A DNA stretch of 64,000 nucleotides. Source: JAZDEY01 sp043808325 [NCBI: Candidatus Eiseniibacteriota bacterium] (lineage in GTDB: Bacteria; Arandabacterota; Arandabacteria; Arandabacterales). The stretch is taken from assembly GCA_043808325.1 (NCBI GenBank), contig JAZDEY010000083.1, positions 124,001 to 188,000 on the forward strand, read 5' to 3'. Numbering within the stretch: the first letter of the stretch is position 1; each line of letters begins with the position of its first letter. This document shows, in pieces, positions 15,728-24,034 of this stretch. Position numbers and translations under genes: made by a program. The notes under the pieces were generated by a model, which saw nothing but the letters and a program-made list of their open reading frames with translations, was not told the origin of the DNA and did no database searches.

Positions 15728-17038
15728 ATGATGGGGACGGTGGGCCGGCCGATCGTTCTTGTATGCGCACTCGTGGCCGGGCTCCTTGTGGGTGAAGCCT
15801 TTGCCCAGGAGACCCGCAGGATAACGCTTAGGGAAGCGATCGATACGGCGCTGGAATGCAATGTCTCCGCGCTACAGGCATCGGATCGTGTCGCATCGAG
15901 CCGAGTATCCGTCCGCCAGGCTGCGACGCAATTCCTTCCGGATCTTAGCGCTTCGGCCTCCGGGAACGGCACAGGCAGCAGCGCTTCGTCGCGCCTATCC
16001 TCAAGCCTGACTCTATTTGACGGTCTGGGGGACTTCAATTCATTACGGGCTGCCCAACTGGGGCTGCAGGCCGACCGGCGGTCTTATGAGCGTACGCAGC
16101 AAACCGTGATCTTCCAGACGGTCTCCGGCTTTATGGACGTGCTTATGAACCGTGAACTTGTCCAGAGTCGGCAGGAGAACCTTGAGGCGCAGCGTCAACA
16201 GCTGGCACTGGTGCGGGAATTCTACAAGGTTGGCAACCGACCGCTGGCCGATCTGCTGCAGCAGCAGGCGGCCGTGGCACAGGCGGAGCTCCAGGTTCTG
16301 AATGCAGAGCAGACCGAGGGTGTGAGCAAGCTCCAATTGCTTAAAACTCTGGGAGTGGAGCCAACGGCAGACTATGAAGCGGTCGCCCTTCAGCTCGACC
16401 AGCTGATTCCCAAATTCGAGGCGCCCGATCCGGATCCGACTCTTCGCGAAGCCCTGGCACACCGCGCCGATGTGGCCGGACAGAAGGCCCAGGTTGAGGC
16501 CACCGCAAAGCAAGTCTCGGTGGCGCGCTCCGGTTACTGGCCGTCTCTCTCCATCGGTCTCAGCGGGGGCTCCAGCTACAGTGAGAACAGGAGCGGCAGT
16601 TTCTCACATCAGATGTGGGGGACAAGTCCGGCATTCGACATCGGACTTTCCCTTTCGTTGCCACTTTTCGACCGTTTGAGGACCAGGAGCAGCATTCAGC
16701 AGGCAGACATAACTCTGCGAAACCAGAAGCTAACCCTGGAAGACCTGGAGCGCCAGGTAACGCTTGATATCAGACAAGCCTTGCTGGATTACGAGACTGC
16801 AGTAAAGCGGTTGCGGGCGGCTGATGCGCAGCTCGAGTACACCCAACAGGCTCTGGCAGCGACAACCGAGCGCTATCGGGTGGGTGCTGCGACCTTGGCG
16901 GAGCTCGCGGCATCTCGCGCTCAGTACGCCAACGCCAGGACTGATCGCGTGCAGGCGGGTTACACGGTGGTGATAGCGTGGCTCGCGATAGGCTACTACA
17001 GAGGGGATATCGATGTGGCTCTGAGGATGCTCGGATGA
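15728..17038 (+). CDS. tolC: TolC family outer-membrane efflux protein
   Basis: Outer-membrane channel of the TolC family (436 residues from this start). After the signal peptide 'MMGTVGRPIVLVCALVAGLL..GEAFAQ' come the two related halves of OEP repeats. These include 'ITLREAIDTALECNVSALQA', 'LTLFDGLGDFNSLRAAQLGL' and, in the second half, 'LPLFDRLRTRSSIQQADITL' and 'ALAATTERYRVGAATLAELA'. It would form the exit duct for the MacA and ABC transporter genes just downstream. Possible starts are 15665 (GGGGGGAAG upstream, long N-region) and 15728 (GAGAGGTG upstream, normal signal peptide length); I prefer the latter. Confidence 0.9.
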   Translation: MMGTVGRPIVLVCALVAGLLVGEAFAQETRRITLREAIDTALECNVSALQASDRVASSRVSVRQAATQFLPDLSASASGNGTGSSASSRLSSSLTLFDGLGDFNSLRAAQLGLQADRRSYERTQQTVIFQTVSGFMDVLMNRELVQSRQENLEAQRQQLALVREFYKVGNRPLADLLQQQAAVAQAELQVLNAEQTEGVSKLQLLKTLGVEPTADYEAVALQLDQLIPKFEAPDPDPTLREALAHRADVAGQKAQVEATAKQVSVARSGYWPSLSIGLSGGSSYSENRSGSFSHQMWGTSPAFDIGLSLSLPLFDRLRTRSSIQQADITLRNQKLTLEDLERQVTLDIRQALLDYETAVKRLRAADAQLEYTQQALAATTERYRVGAATLAELAASRAQYANARTDRVQAGYTVVIAWLAIGYYRGDIDVALRMLG

Positions 17039-17078
17039 TGGTCTCGGACGGGTTGCATGCTGAGGAGGTAAGGGCAAG

Positions 17079-18374
17079 ATGAAGGGACTTAGCAGGAAGA
17101 CGGCAATAATCATAAGCGGAGCGGTGGCAGTCGTGGTGTTGGGCGCCGCCATTCTCCTTTTCACTGTGCTCAAGAAAGAAGGAGCCGGTGTTCAGTACGA
17201 GTTCGGCGAGGTCACCAGGGGTGATCTTGAGAGCGTGGTGACAGCGACGGGAACGCTCAGTGCGGTCGGCACTGTCGAAGTCGGCACGCAGGTGTCCGGT
17301 AGGCTTGCCGAGATATTCGTCGACTTTAACGACAAGGTGCACAAGGGCCAGATTGTCGCCGTGTTGGATACGACCCTGCTCGAGGCTGCCGTCAAGGATG
17401 CGGAGGCGAGCTTAATGAGTGCCAAGGCCCAATACGACCAGGCCAAGTCCGAGTATGACCGGAATCTGCCGCTCTCCGAGAAGGGCTATCTCTCGGAGCA
17501 GGAATTCCTTCCGATTCGGATCGCGGTTCAAATCCGCGAGGCCAGCCTGAAGTCGGCGGAAGCGGCGCTGGATCGGGCCATGGCCAATTTGAGGTACGCG
17601 GTGATCCGGTCTCCGATCGACGGCACCATCATTCAGCGGAATAACGAGCCAGGGCAGACCGTAGCAGCGAGCCTATCGGCTCCGACGCTCTTTATCGTGG
17701 CCGAAAACCTATCCGACATGCAAATTCTCGCCTCGGTGGATGAGACCGATATCGGGCAGATCAAGGAGGGCCAGCCTGTCCGTTTCACAGTGCAGGCCAA
17801 TCCCGATCAGATGTTCGAGGGAACCGTCAGTCAGGTCCGCCTCCAGCCCCAGACCGTGCAGAACGTGGTGAACTATACGGTGGTTATCGATACCAAGAAC
17901 GATAAGGGGCTGCTTCTTCCAGGCATGACTGCCACCGTGGACTTTCTGATTGCCCAAAGGAAAGGTGTGCTATTGGTGCCCAATGCAGCTCTGAGGCTGG
18001 TCCCCACCAAAGAGATGTTTGCGGAGGTCCGAGGATCTGCGCAGCGCCGGGGTAACACATCCCAAGACTCCAGTAAGGGAGACAGACTGGCGCGGGGCTC
18101 CGGTTCCCAGGGCGTAGCGCAGTCTGCCGGCATGACGGGACAATCTGACGGGTCGCCGCCGAATAGCCATAAGATGATATGGTTCGTCGACTCAGGGGGA
18201 CGGCTCAAGATGGAGACCGTACAGACTGGGATTACCAGCGGGCGCCTGACGGAGCTGGTGTCTGCCGGAGACCTGCATGAGGGGATGAAGATCATAACCA
18301 GCCTGGGTCAGTCGGCATCGACCAGCACAAGCGGAGGATCACAGCCGGGCGGGCCGCGGATGAGATTATTCTAG
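17079..18374 (+). CDS. macA: MacA-like periplasmic adaptor of an ABC efflux pump
   Basis: Membrane-fusion protein (431 residues) joining an inner-membrane ABC exporter to TolC. It has an N-terminal membrane helix (residues 9-30). The lipoyl half-motif 'VEVGTQVSGRLAEIFVDFND' and its partner 'YAVIRSPIDGTIIQRNNEPG' flank the helical hairpin. The beta-barrel segment 'ASVDETDIGQIKEGQPVRF' and the MacA-type 'QTVQNVVNYTVVIDT' follow. Near residues 315-360 there is a Ser/Gly/Gln-rich insertion inside the membrane-proximal domain, probably a flexible loop. GAGGAGG lies before the start, 40 bases after tolC. Confidence 0.9.
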   Translation: MKGLSRKTAIIISGAVAVVVLGAAILLFTVLKKEGAGVQYEFGEVTRGDLESVVTATGTLSAVGTVEVGTQVSGRLAEIFVDFNDKVHKGQIVAVLDTTLLEAAVKDAEASLMSAKAQYDQAKSEYDRNLPLSEKGYLSEQEFLPIRIAVQIREASLKSAEAALDRAMANLRYAVIRSPIDGTIIQRNNEPGQTVAASLSAPTLFIVAENLSDMQILASVDETDIGQIKEGQPVRFTVQANPDQMFEGTVSQVRLQPQTVQNVVNYTVVIDTKNDKGLLLPGMTATVDFLIAQRKGVLLVPNAALRLVPTKEMFAEVRGSAQRRGNTSQDSSKGDRLARGSGSQGVAQSAGMTGQSDGSPPNSHKMIWFVDSGGRLKMETVQTGITSGRLTELVSAGDLHEGMKIITSLGQSASTSTSGGSQPGGPRMRLF

Positions 18375-18436
18375 CTGCGCGGCCGCACGTAGATATAGGC
18401 CCGGCGCTCTCAGCCTGGTCTAGGGGGAGAAATTGG

Positions 18437-19207
18437 ATGACTAAGATAATCGAGACCAAGGATCTGACCAAGGTCTACCGAGTCGGCGATATCGAGGTCA
18501 ACGCACTGAGGGGCGTCGATCTCGTCGTGGAGCGGGGGGAATTTGTGGCTATAATGGGCGCGTCAGGTTCGGGCAAGTCCACCCTGATGAACATTCTGGG
18601 GTGCTTGGATCAGCCGACCGGCGGGAAGTATTTCCTTGACGGCATGGACGTCAGTCATCTGACTAAGAATGATTACGCCGACATTCGTAACCAGAAGATC
18701 GGTTTTGTCTTCCAGGTCTTCAATCTGCTGCCACGGACCTCGGCGTTGGAAAACGTTGAGCTTCCGTTGATATACGATCGGACTCGCCGGATTCATGACC
18801 CAAAGCGGGCTGCCGTGGAGGCACTTACGCGGGTGGGGCTTGGGGATCGCCTTGACCATCAGCCCGGCCAGCTCTCCGGAGGCCAGCAGCAGCGGGTGGC
18901 CGTCGCCAGGGCTTTGGTGAACCAGCCGGCGATCATCCTGGCCGATGAACCCACCGGCAACCTGGATACCCGAACCTCGGTCGATGTGATGACGGTCTTC
19001 CAGGAGCTCAATGAACAGGGGATCACCGTTGTGCTGGTAACTCACGAACCGGACATAGCAAGCTACGCCAAGAGGGTGGTGACGATGCGGGATGGCATGA
19101 TAAGGCTCGACCACCCCGTCGCGGAGCGCCGGAGTGCCAGGGACGACCTTGCAAGTTTCAAAGAGGACATAGCTCTGGGCAAGTTCCTGGGGACGTCAGA
19201 GGAATGA
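18437..19207 (+). CDS. ABC transporter ATP-binding protein, MacB/LolD type
   Basis: This 256-residue nucleotide-binding subunit has Walker A 'GASGSGKST', Q-loop '[21 protein letters not shown]', signature '[15 protein letters not shown]', Walker B '[12 protein letters not shown]' and the switch His in '[11 protein letters not shown]'. The '[16 protein letters not shown]' and 'TGNLDTRTS' wording is typical of the MacB/LolD subfamily. In classical MacB this domain is fused to the permease; here it is a separate gene 13 bases before the permease. It energises export of the MacAB-TolC-like pump. Confidence 0.94.
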   Translation: MTKIIETKDLTKVYRVGDIEVNALRGVDLVVERGEFVAIMGASGSGKSTLMNILGCLDQPTGGKYFLDGMDVSHLTKNDYADIRNQKIGFVFQVFNLLPRTSALENVELPLIYDRTRRIHDPKRAAVEALTRVGLGDRLDHQPGQLSGGQQQRVAVARALVNQPAIILADEPTGNLDTRTSVDVMTVFQELNEQGITVVLVTHEPDIASYAKRVVTMRDGMIRLDHPVAERRSARDDLASFKEDIALGKFLGTSEE

Positions 19208-19220
19208 AGGTGGTGGTGCC

Positions 19221-20441
19221 ATGTTTCTGATCAAGAGTCTATTGAAGGTGGCCCTCAAGAGCATCTTGAGAAACAGAACACGTAGCATGTTGACTTCGCT
19301 TGGGATCATCATTGGGGTGTCTGCCGTGATCGTGATGGTCGCGATTGGCCAGGGCTCCCAAAGAAGAATCGAGCAGCAGATTGCCGGCCTGGGAACCAAT
19401 GTTCTCACGGTATTTCCAGGGCAAGCCCATGCCGGTGGAGTCAGTCAGGGCGCGGGCAGCGCCAATCGCCTCACCTTGGACGACGTGACCAAGCTGAAGC
19501 AGAACACAGCCTTGCTGTCCGCGATTTCTCCGGTTGTGAGGAGCCGGGCGCAGGTGATCGCAGGCGGCAAGAACTGGAACACCAGTATCAACGGGGTGTC
19601 CTCACAGTACCTTGATATACGAGCCTGGACGGTCAAAGATGGCGAACTCTTCAGCGATCGGGACGTGATGGCAAATGCGAAGGTCGCCGTGATTGGCCGG
19701 ACTGTTGCGGATCAGCTGTTTCCCGGCGAAGACCCAATTGGCGAGCAGATTCAAGTCAGGAGCACCCCCTTCAGGGTAATCGGCGTGCTGAACAAGAAGG
19801 GACAGAATCCGATGGGAATGGATGAGGATGATGTGGTTCTCGCCCCTTACACCACCGTGCTTTATCGGTTGAAGGGCGGGATGTACATCGATATGATCAA
19901 CGTGAGTGCGACCTCCTCCACCAATCTGCCTGCCGCCCAGGAGGAGATCAGAAAGATATTGCGGGAAGCCCATCGCCTCGATCCGGCCGATGACGATGAT
20001 TTTAGAATCTTCAATCAGGCGGATCTCACTGAAGCCGCTACCTCCACGTCGCGTACCTTGACGTTGCTCCTGGGCTCGATCGCCGGCGTGTCGCTCCTGG
20101 TCGGGGGCATAGGCATTATGAACATCATGCTGGTCTCGGTGACCGAGCGAACCCGCGAAATCGGGATAAGGCTGTCGATCGGAGCCAGGGCCAGCGATAT
20201 ACTTACGCAGTTCATTGCTGAGGCCGTCGTGCTCAGCGCCATCGGCGGAGTTATCGGTATCCTGCTAGCGTTGGGCATATCTTTCGCTCTGGGGCGCTTG
20301 ACCGCGCTCTCAACAGTCATAAATCCGGGGATAGTCGTTCTTGCTTTCTCGGTCTCGGCTGCGGTTGGCATCTTCTTCGGGCTCTATCCGGCTCGAAAGG
20401 CTGCTGCCCTGAATCCGATCGACGCGCTCCGCTATGAGTAG
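19221..20441 (+). CDS. macB: MacB-type ABC transporter permease
   Basis: Permease of 406 residues with the four-helix MacB/FtsX topology. The first membrane helix follows 'ALKSILRNRTRSMLTSLGII', a large periplasmic MacB core domain spans about residues 45-265, and three C-terminal helices follow. The C-terminal region contains 'GGIGIMNIMLVSVTERTREI', 'GIRLSIGARASDILTQFIAE' and 'LYPARKAAALNPIDALRYE', all diagnostic. It pairs with the ATPase directly upstream, MacA and TolC. Unlike proton-driven RND pumps, this machine works mechanically from the cytoplasmic ATPase to push substrates out of the periplasm; the substrate is unknown. Confidence 0.93.
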   Translation: MFLIKSLLKVALKSILRNRTRSMLTSLGIIIGVSAVIVMVAIGQGSQRRIEQQIAGLGTNVLTVFPGQAHAGGVSQGAGSANRLTLDDVTKLKQNTALLSAISPVVRSRAQVIAGGKNWNTSINGVSSQYLDIRAWTVKDGELFSDRDVMANAKVAVIGRTVADQLFPGEDPIGEQIQVRSTPFRVIGVLNKKGQNPMGMDEDDVVLAPYTTVLYRLKGGMYIDMINVSATSSTNLPAAQEEIRKILREAHRLDPADDDDFRIFNQADLTEAATSTSRTLTLLLGSIAGVSLLVGGIGIMNIMLVSVTERTREIGIRLSIGARASDILTQFIAEAVVLSAIGGVIGILLALGISFALGRLTALSTVINPGIVVLAFSVSAAVGIFFGLYPARKAAALNPIDALRYE

Positions 20442-20497
20442 GGTGCTTTGAAAACGGGGACAGCCAACGGAGAGATTCAAGGAGGAGGACCGCTAAA

Positions 20498-20551
20498 ATG
20501 AGACTAACTCGGGGGTCAAATGGTTTGGCGCCCGGGCGGGTGTTGCGTTAG
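20498..20551 (+). CDS. Possible 17-residue small protein or leader peptide
   Basis: An ATG codon about ten bases after AAGGAGGAGG opens a 17-codon frame (MRLTRGSNGLAPGRVLR). It lies between the MacB permease and the class V PLP enzyme, and its stop codon overlaps the -10 element of the next gene. The ribosome site is one of the strongest nearby, but the peptide has no recognisable features. It could be a leader, a remnant of a longer gene, or chance. Confidence 0.25.
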   Translation: MRLTRGSNGLAPGRVLR

Positions 20552-20554
20552 AAT
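20525..20554 (+). promoter_or_regulatory. Possible promoter of the class V PLP enzyme gene
   Basis: TTGGCG (20525-20530) and TAGAAT (20549-20554) with 18 bases between; the predicted transcript would start about 40 bases before the TTG start codon. Confidence 0.4.
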
Positions 20555-20600
20555 GGGATGAAGTCCGGCAAAGCAGGGGACGGACGCCCGGAGGGCGATC

Positions 20601-21728
20601 TTGAAAGACAAGTTCCTGGAAGCAAGGAAGCTCTTTCCCATCACCAAGCACGTCGGATACTTCAATCATGCGGGGGTCTCTCCCTTTTCAACCAAGGTGG
20701 CCGCAGCGCTTGCCAGGCACGTTCTCGAACAGACCGCCTACGGCGGGACGGTGGAGCCTCGCTGGGCGAAACGGGTCGAGGAGGCCCGCCGGGAGGCCGC
20801 CCGCCTGGTAAATGCAAGTCCCAAAGAGATCGCTTTTGTTGACAACACCACCCAGGGCTTGAACTACTTTGCCCGCGGCATTGCCTGGAAGCGAGGCGAC
20901 AACGTTGTGCTCCCGCGGATCGAGTTTCCGGCCAACGTCTATCCGTGGCTCTCTCTCAAGGAGCGAGGCGTCGGCATCAAGTTCGTTCCCGATAGAGACG
21001 GCCGAATTCTCGTTGAGGACATCGAGAAAGCGATCGACACAAGGACGCGGATCGTCGCCGTGAGCTTCGTCGAATTCTCGAGCGGGTACCGGAATGATCT
21101 TGCTCGGATCGGCAAGATCTGCAGCAAGCGCGGCCCGTATTTCGTGGTCGACGGCATCCAGGGTCTTGGGGCCCTGAGGCTGGACGTCAAAGAGTGCTTG
21201 ATCGACGGCCTCTCGGCCGGCGGCCACAAGTGGTTGCTCGCTCCGCAGGGGACCGGCATCTTCTACTGCTCTTCGCGCGTGATCGACGAGCTCGTGCATC
21301 CAACGCCCGGGTGGCTCTCGGTGGTCGGTTGGGATAACTACTACGACTTCGACTACAAGCTCTTTCCCGACAGTCGGCGCTACGAGCCCGCTCAGAAAAA
21401 TCTGATCGGCATCGCGGGACTCAATGAGGCCTTGAAGATGATCAATGGCCTGGGAATCGAAAACGTCGAGAAGCGAATAATCGACGTGACCGATCACCTA
21501 TGCCGGCTGCTCGCCGGGCGAGGTTTCAGCGTTTATAGCCCACGAGGCGACGGCGAGAAATCAGGCATCGTTTCCTTCTCCCCGCGCAGGGGCGATGCCG
21601 AGCGGGTCTGTGCGAAGCTCCTCAGGCAGGGGTTCTGGACGGCAGCGCGCCAGGGGAGAATCAGGGTCTCTCCACATTTCTATAACACCCGCGAAGAGAT
21701 GGAGAGCCTCGTGAGGGCGCTGCCTTAG
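20601..21728 (+). CDS. Class V aminotransferase-fold PLP enzyme
   Basis: This 375-residue enzyme of the class V aminotransferase/cysteine desulfurase-like fold uses pyridoxal phosphate. The Schiff-base lysine is K210 in 'SAGGHKWLLAPQGTGIFYCS'. Other landmarks are 'YFNHAGVSPFSTKVAAALAR', 'EIAFVDNTTQGLNYFARGIA' and 'DGIQGLGALRLDVKE'. The 'NHAGVSP' opening and the lack of a mobile-loop cysteine motif favour an isopenicillin-N-epimerase-like or general aminotransferase/desulfurase branch over IscS/SufS. The substrate is not evident. The start is TTG with GGAGGG six bases upstream; no good ATG exists. It stands alone between the Mac operon and the convergent sulfatase gene. Confidence 0.87.
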   Translation: MKDKFLEARKLFPITKHVGYFNHAGVSPFSTKVAAALARHVLEQTAYGGTVEPRWAKRVEEARREAARLVNASPKEIAFVDNTTQGLNYFARGIAWKRGDNVVLPRIEFPANVYPWLSLKERGVGIKFVPDRDGRILVEDIEKAIDTRTRIVAVSFVEFSSGYRNDLARIGKICSKRGPYFVVDGIQGLGALRLDVKECLIDGLSAGGHKWLLAPQGTGIFYCSSRVIDELVHPTPGWLSVVGWDNYYDFDYKLFPDSRRYEPAQKNLIGIAGLNEALKMINGLGIENVEKRIIDVTDHLCRLLAGRGFSVYSPRGDGEKSGIVSFSPRRGDAERVCAKLLRQGFWTAARQGRIRVSPHFYNTREEMESLVRALP

Positions 21729-21789
21729 GGTTGCCGGCTCTCTATGCGATCGGGGATCGCCGCGGCCCGAGATCCGCCGGCACCCACGC

Positions 21790-23586
21790 CTACTGGAGAT
21801 AGCCTAAGGTTCTGAGCTGCTTCTTGGTATCCTCAGTAAGCCTTGCGGGGGTCTCGCCGAGGGACATCCCTCCCGAACGCCAGACCATGAAATAGGGAGG
21901 TGCAGGCCGTTCCGACGGCTCCCCTTCGGTCTCGCGGCCTGCAGGCGGCCCCTTCTGGGTGAAGGGCATCCCGCGCTGCTGGATGAGCTGCTGGCCCACG
22001 AAGGTCCCCGAGGACATGCGCTGGCCGTCCATCTTCAGGTCGAATTCGATCGGGGACGATTTGGGTTCGACTTTGAAGGCAAGCGTCATGGTCCGGTTAA
22101 GCCGCAACCCTTCGATCTTGAGCGCGGAACCCGACGCCACATTCTCGATCACCTGGTCGGCGTCAACGATGTGGCCTTGGTCGTCAAGCAAGTCGTACAG
22201 GTAGATCTTGGAATTCACTGAAGGCTTCTTAAGGCTTATCTTGAGATCGACGGTGCGGTCCTGGCCGCCCACCGCCATCTCAAGGTACCAGGTGTCCGAC
22301 ACTCCGAACACGGTCTTGAAAAGAATCTCCTCAAGCAACTCACGCACCTCTGTCTCCTGAGCGGCCTCGTCCTGCTTCTCGCCGGGGTCGTCTTCGAGGT
22401 TGTAGAGTTTGGTCGCCCCGCTGGGGATCTCATAGATCAGCTTCCAGGGGTAAACTCTCATACTCTTCTTCTCGGGCCCGGACAGGAGAGCTCCCGAATA
22501 AGCCGCGTCAGGAGGAAGCAGGGCCATATCCGATGCTCTCGGGTTTCCTTTGCCGACAATCAGGGGCTTGAGACTGACGCCCTCGAGGTGCGCATCCGGC
22601 AGGACACCCAGGAGATCCAGGACAGTCGGGGTAACGTCCAACAGTCGGACCTGGCGCTGCACTATCTTATTCTTGGGAAGTCTGCCGGGAAGGGAAATTA
22701 TCAGTGGCACCTTGATCAGTTCGCTGAAGAGAGAATGCCCGTGCTCGAATCCGCCATGATCGAGGAATTCCTCACCATGGTCGCTCAACAGGAGGATCAG
22801 GGTGTTTCGCCGCAGGCTGCGCTCTTCAAGCCCTGCGAGAAGTCTGCCTACGGCCTCGTCGGTAAAGCCGATCTCGCCATCATAAAGCGATACGATCTGT
22901 TCCAGATCTGTGGGTGAGAGAGCCTTCACAGCATCGAACCTGCGATCCCTGTTGGTGCCGATCATCTCCGGAGTGAACGATTTGCTGAAGGGCCCCTGAT
23001 AGCCGGGATTGAACTTGGCTGCATATGGTGGTGGCGGAGAGTAAGGAAGATGCGGGTCGAAGTAATGCACGAAGAGAAAGAAGGGCTTACCAAGGGGCCG
23101 ATCTATGATTTTCAAGGCGTCCCGAGTGATCGCATCGGCCTGTCTTTCGGCGGAGAAAGATGGAGCATAATAGTATTCAAAGCCACGGTCGATCTTGAAG
23201 TCTGCGCTAAGGGCGGCACTGCTAACGAAAGCGGCGGTGGAGTAGTGCAGTTTAAGCAGCATCATGGCAAGTGTGGGGAAGGTGGTTCGCATGCTCGCCA
23301 GAAAGGACCCCACCCCGTGCTGTGAAGGATAGAGCGAAGTGAACACCGTGGCAAAGGAAGGCAGCGTCCACGGGGACGCGCTTATCGCGGTTTCAAAGCG
23401 GACACCTTCACTCGCCAACCGGTCGATATTGGGGCTTGTGTCGCGGGAGTAGCCGTAGCAACCCAGATGGTCGGCCCTCAGGGTGTCGATGCCGATAAGC
23501 ACTACATTCAACGGTCCGCTAACGGGCCCGCAGCAAAACAGCAGGGCAACAAAAACAAAGAGCCCCAGCCTTCTTTGTAAGACCAT
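21790..23586 (-). CDS. Sulfatase-like hydrolase, exported
   Basis: Alkaline-phosphatase-superfamily protein of the sulfatase type (598 residues). Metal-binding segments are 'VLIGIDTLRADHLGCYGYSR' (about residues 30-49) and 'LLSDHGEEFLDHGGFEHGHS'. The nucleophile position reads 'SPWTLPSFATVFTSLYPSQH', with Thr (about T74) instead of the Cys/Ser of C/S-x-P-x-R sulfatases. It is therefore unlikely to carry a formylglycine and may be a phospho-transferase or phosphodiesterase. It ends with 'LRTLGYLQ', common in this branch. The N-terminus is hydrophobic ('LGLFVFVALLFCC') and ends in cysteines, possibly a lipoprotein signal. The frame is open upstream to 23787, but those codons cross the promoter and palindromes, so I use the ATG at 23586. 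Confidence 0.87.
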   Translation of the reverse strand: MVLQRRLGLFVFVALLFCCGPVSGPLNVVLIGIDTLRADHLGCYGYSRDTSPNIDRLASEGVRFETAISASPWTLPSFATVFTSLYPSQHGVGSFLASMRTTFPTLAMMLLKLHYSTAAFVSSAALSADFKIDRGFEYYYAPSFSAERQADAITRDALKIIDRPLGKPFFLFVHYFDPHLPYSPPPPYAAKFNPGYQGPFSKSFTPEMIGTNRDRRFDAVKALSPTDLEQIVSLYDGEIGFTDEAVGRLLAGLEERSLRRNTLILLLSDHGEEFLDHGGFEHGHSLFSELIKVPLIISLPGRLPKNKIVQRQVRLLDVTPTVLDLLGVLPDAHLEGVSLKPLIVGKGNPRASDMALLPPDAAYSGALLSGPEKKSMRVYPWKLIYEIPSGATKLYNLEDDPGEKQDEAAQETEVRELLEEILFKTVFGVSDTWYLEMAVGGQDRTVDLKISLKKPSVNSKIYLYDLLDDQGHIVDADQVIENVASGSALKIEGLRLNRTMTLAFKVEPKSSPIEFDLKMDGQRMSSGTFVGQQLIQQRGMPFTQKGPPAGRETEGEPSERPAPPYFMVWRSGGMSLGETPARLTEDTKKQLRTLGYLQ

Positions 23587-23627
23587 CGGACCTATCGTCC
23601 CAAAGGTGCCGCTCCAGCATATATTCA

Positions 23628-23673
23628 AGAACCTGCGGTTCTCTGAGTTGTGTACCCAAGAACCCGTGGTTCT
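23628..23673 (-). promoter_or_regulatory. Two tandem 15-base palindromes in the sulfatase leader
   Basis: AGAACC-TGC-GGTTCT at 23628-23642 and AGAACC-CGT-GGTTCT at 23659-23673 have identical arms, different loops, and a repeat distance of 31 bases (about three helical turns). They lie between the predicted transcription start and the sulfatase ATG. They could be operator sites or RNA hairpins. Confidence 0.6.
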
Positions 23674-23698
23674 GAGATGCGTCCCCCTTATATGGTTA

Positions 23699-23704
23699 AT
23701 TATA
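23699..23704 (-). promoter_or_regulatory. Probable -10 element of the sulfatase gene
   Basis: TATAAT on the minus strand, about 110 bases before the ATG; the -35 region (TGGCAG) is poor, so an activator may be needed. The rest of 23587-24034 (448 bases) holds the two palindromes and otherwise nothing I can assign. An open frame at 23784-23990 on the minus strand has no ribosome site or recognisable features. Confidence 0.4.
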
Positions 23705-24034
23705 GTCGATTCAGGCGGCTGCTGCCAGCCGTTTGTTGCCTGACAAGCGATTGGAATTGGATAATACGATCTCCTGAATCCAATCATGCTAATCTGGGGC
23801 TGGAGTTTTGACTTGACCTGCGTATCTGCCTCAAGTACGCTTTCTCAAGGACCCTGCGGAGGAAGGGGGTGATCAACCGGGAAAGGGGTTCGGGATTGTT
23901 GGAGGATAAGAGCTCAGCGAGACCAAGATCCAGGCTCTCGAAGACTGAGGCTTGAGAGAATACCCGGTTTCGCGGCAGACTCTTAGACAACTGAAGGCTT
24001 TGTAAGCAAAGCCGGTGATGGGAGGTTGTGGAAG

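Noticed and set aside
23784-23990. 68-codon minus-strand frame upstream of the sulfatase
   Set aside because: No ribosome site, no recognisable domain; it lies in a probable regulatory gap.
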